Source of the DNA: Lachnospiraceae bacterium
Lineage (GTDB): Bacteria > Bacillota > Clostridia > Lachnospirales > Lachnospiraceae
Assembly: GCA_019423745.1 (NCBI GenBank)
Contig: JAHZAV010000026.1
Span: forward strand, 1-33,558
DNA: 33,558 nucleotides
Reading direction: 5' to 3'
Shown here: positions 33,554 through 33,558 of the stretch, one piece after another
Position numbering within the stretch: the stretch's first letter is position 1
Layout: each line of letters starts with the position of its first letter
Position numbers and translations under genes: made by a program
Notes under the pieces: generated by a model
Told to the model about the DNA's origin: nothing
What the model saw: the letters and a program-made list of their open reading frames with translations, nothing else
Databases searched by the model: none

Positions 33554-33558
33554 TCTTC

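Overview
The window looks like chromosomal DNA of an anaerobic, low-to-mid GC Firmicute, most likely a gut clostridium of the Lachnospiraceae type. This placement is inferred from gene content. It has a pyruvate:ferredoxin oxidoreductase, a HrcA-type CIRCE operator, strong AGGAGG ribosome sites, a MurE with the DNPR motif of diaminopimelate ligases, and the Firmicute order priA-def-fmt-rsmB-rlmN-stp-prkC-rsgA-rpe-thiN. I see no tRNA, rRNA, CRISPR array or complete transposon. Almost everything up to about 31.1 kb is on the minus strand; the last three genes are on the plus strand.

Layout in plus coordinates: (a) 1-3.05 kb, nifJ, cut by the window edge, with its own promoter. (b) 3.1-18.85 kb, a long minus-strand housekeeping block read from right to left. 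A promoter at 18.83 kb drives murE-priA-def-fmt. A 360-bp intergenic island at 13.23-13.59 kb holds a 28-bp perfect inverted repeat and an 89-bp direct repeat. A second promoter then starts the yugP-like protease-rsmB-rlmN-stp-prkC-rsgA-rpe-thiN-ychF-lgt run, whose genes overlap or nearly touch and which ends in a hairpin. The block joins peptidoglycan precursor synthesis, replication restart, N-formyl-Met handling, ribosome modification and maturation, and the PASTA kinase/phosphatase pair.

(c) 18.93-22.57 kb, a self-contained minus-strand unit with promoter and terminator: an ATP-grasp ligase resembling D-aspartate ligases, an Asp/Glu-type racemase, and a second MurE-like ligase whose DAP-recognition motif is replaced. 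This is the most interesting part of the window, because it looks like a dedicated pathway that makes a D-amino acid and ligates it to a UDP-muramyl-type or other peptide. (d) 22.58-24.68 kb, a ubiD-ubiX decarboxylase pair with an operator-like dyad over its promoter. (e) 24.73-29.66 kb, a YitT-family membrane protein and DNA polymerase IV, then clpB with a strong terminator and a CIRCE element overlapping its -35 box. (f) 29.7-31.07 kb, a class III PLP enzyme of uncertain substrate with a dyad at its transcription start. (g) 31.2-33.07 kb, a plus-strand two-component system with a structured leader. (h) 33.1-33.5 kb, a small four-helix membrane protein of unknown function. The window ends in two tandem hairpins that may be the end of an IS200/IS605-like element.
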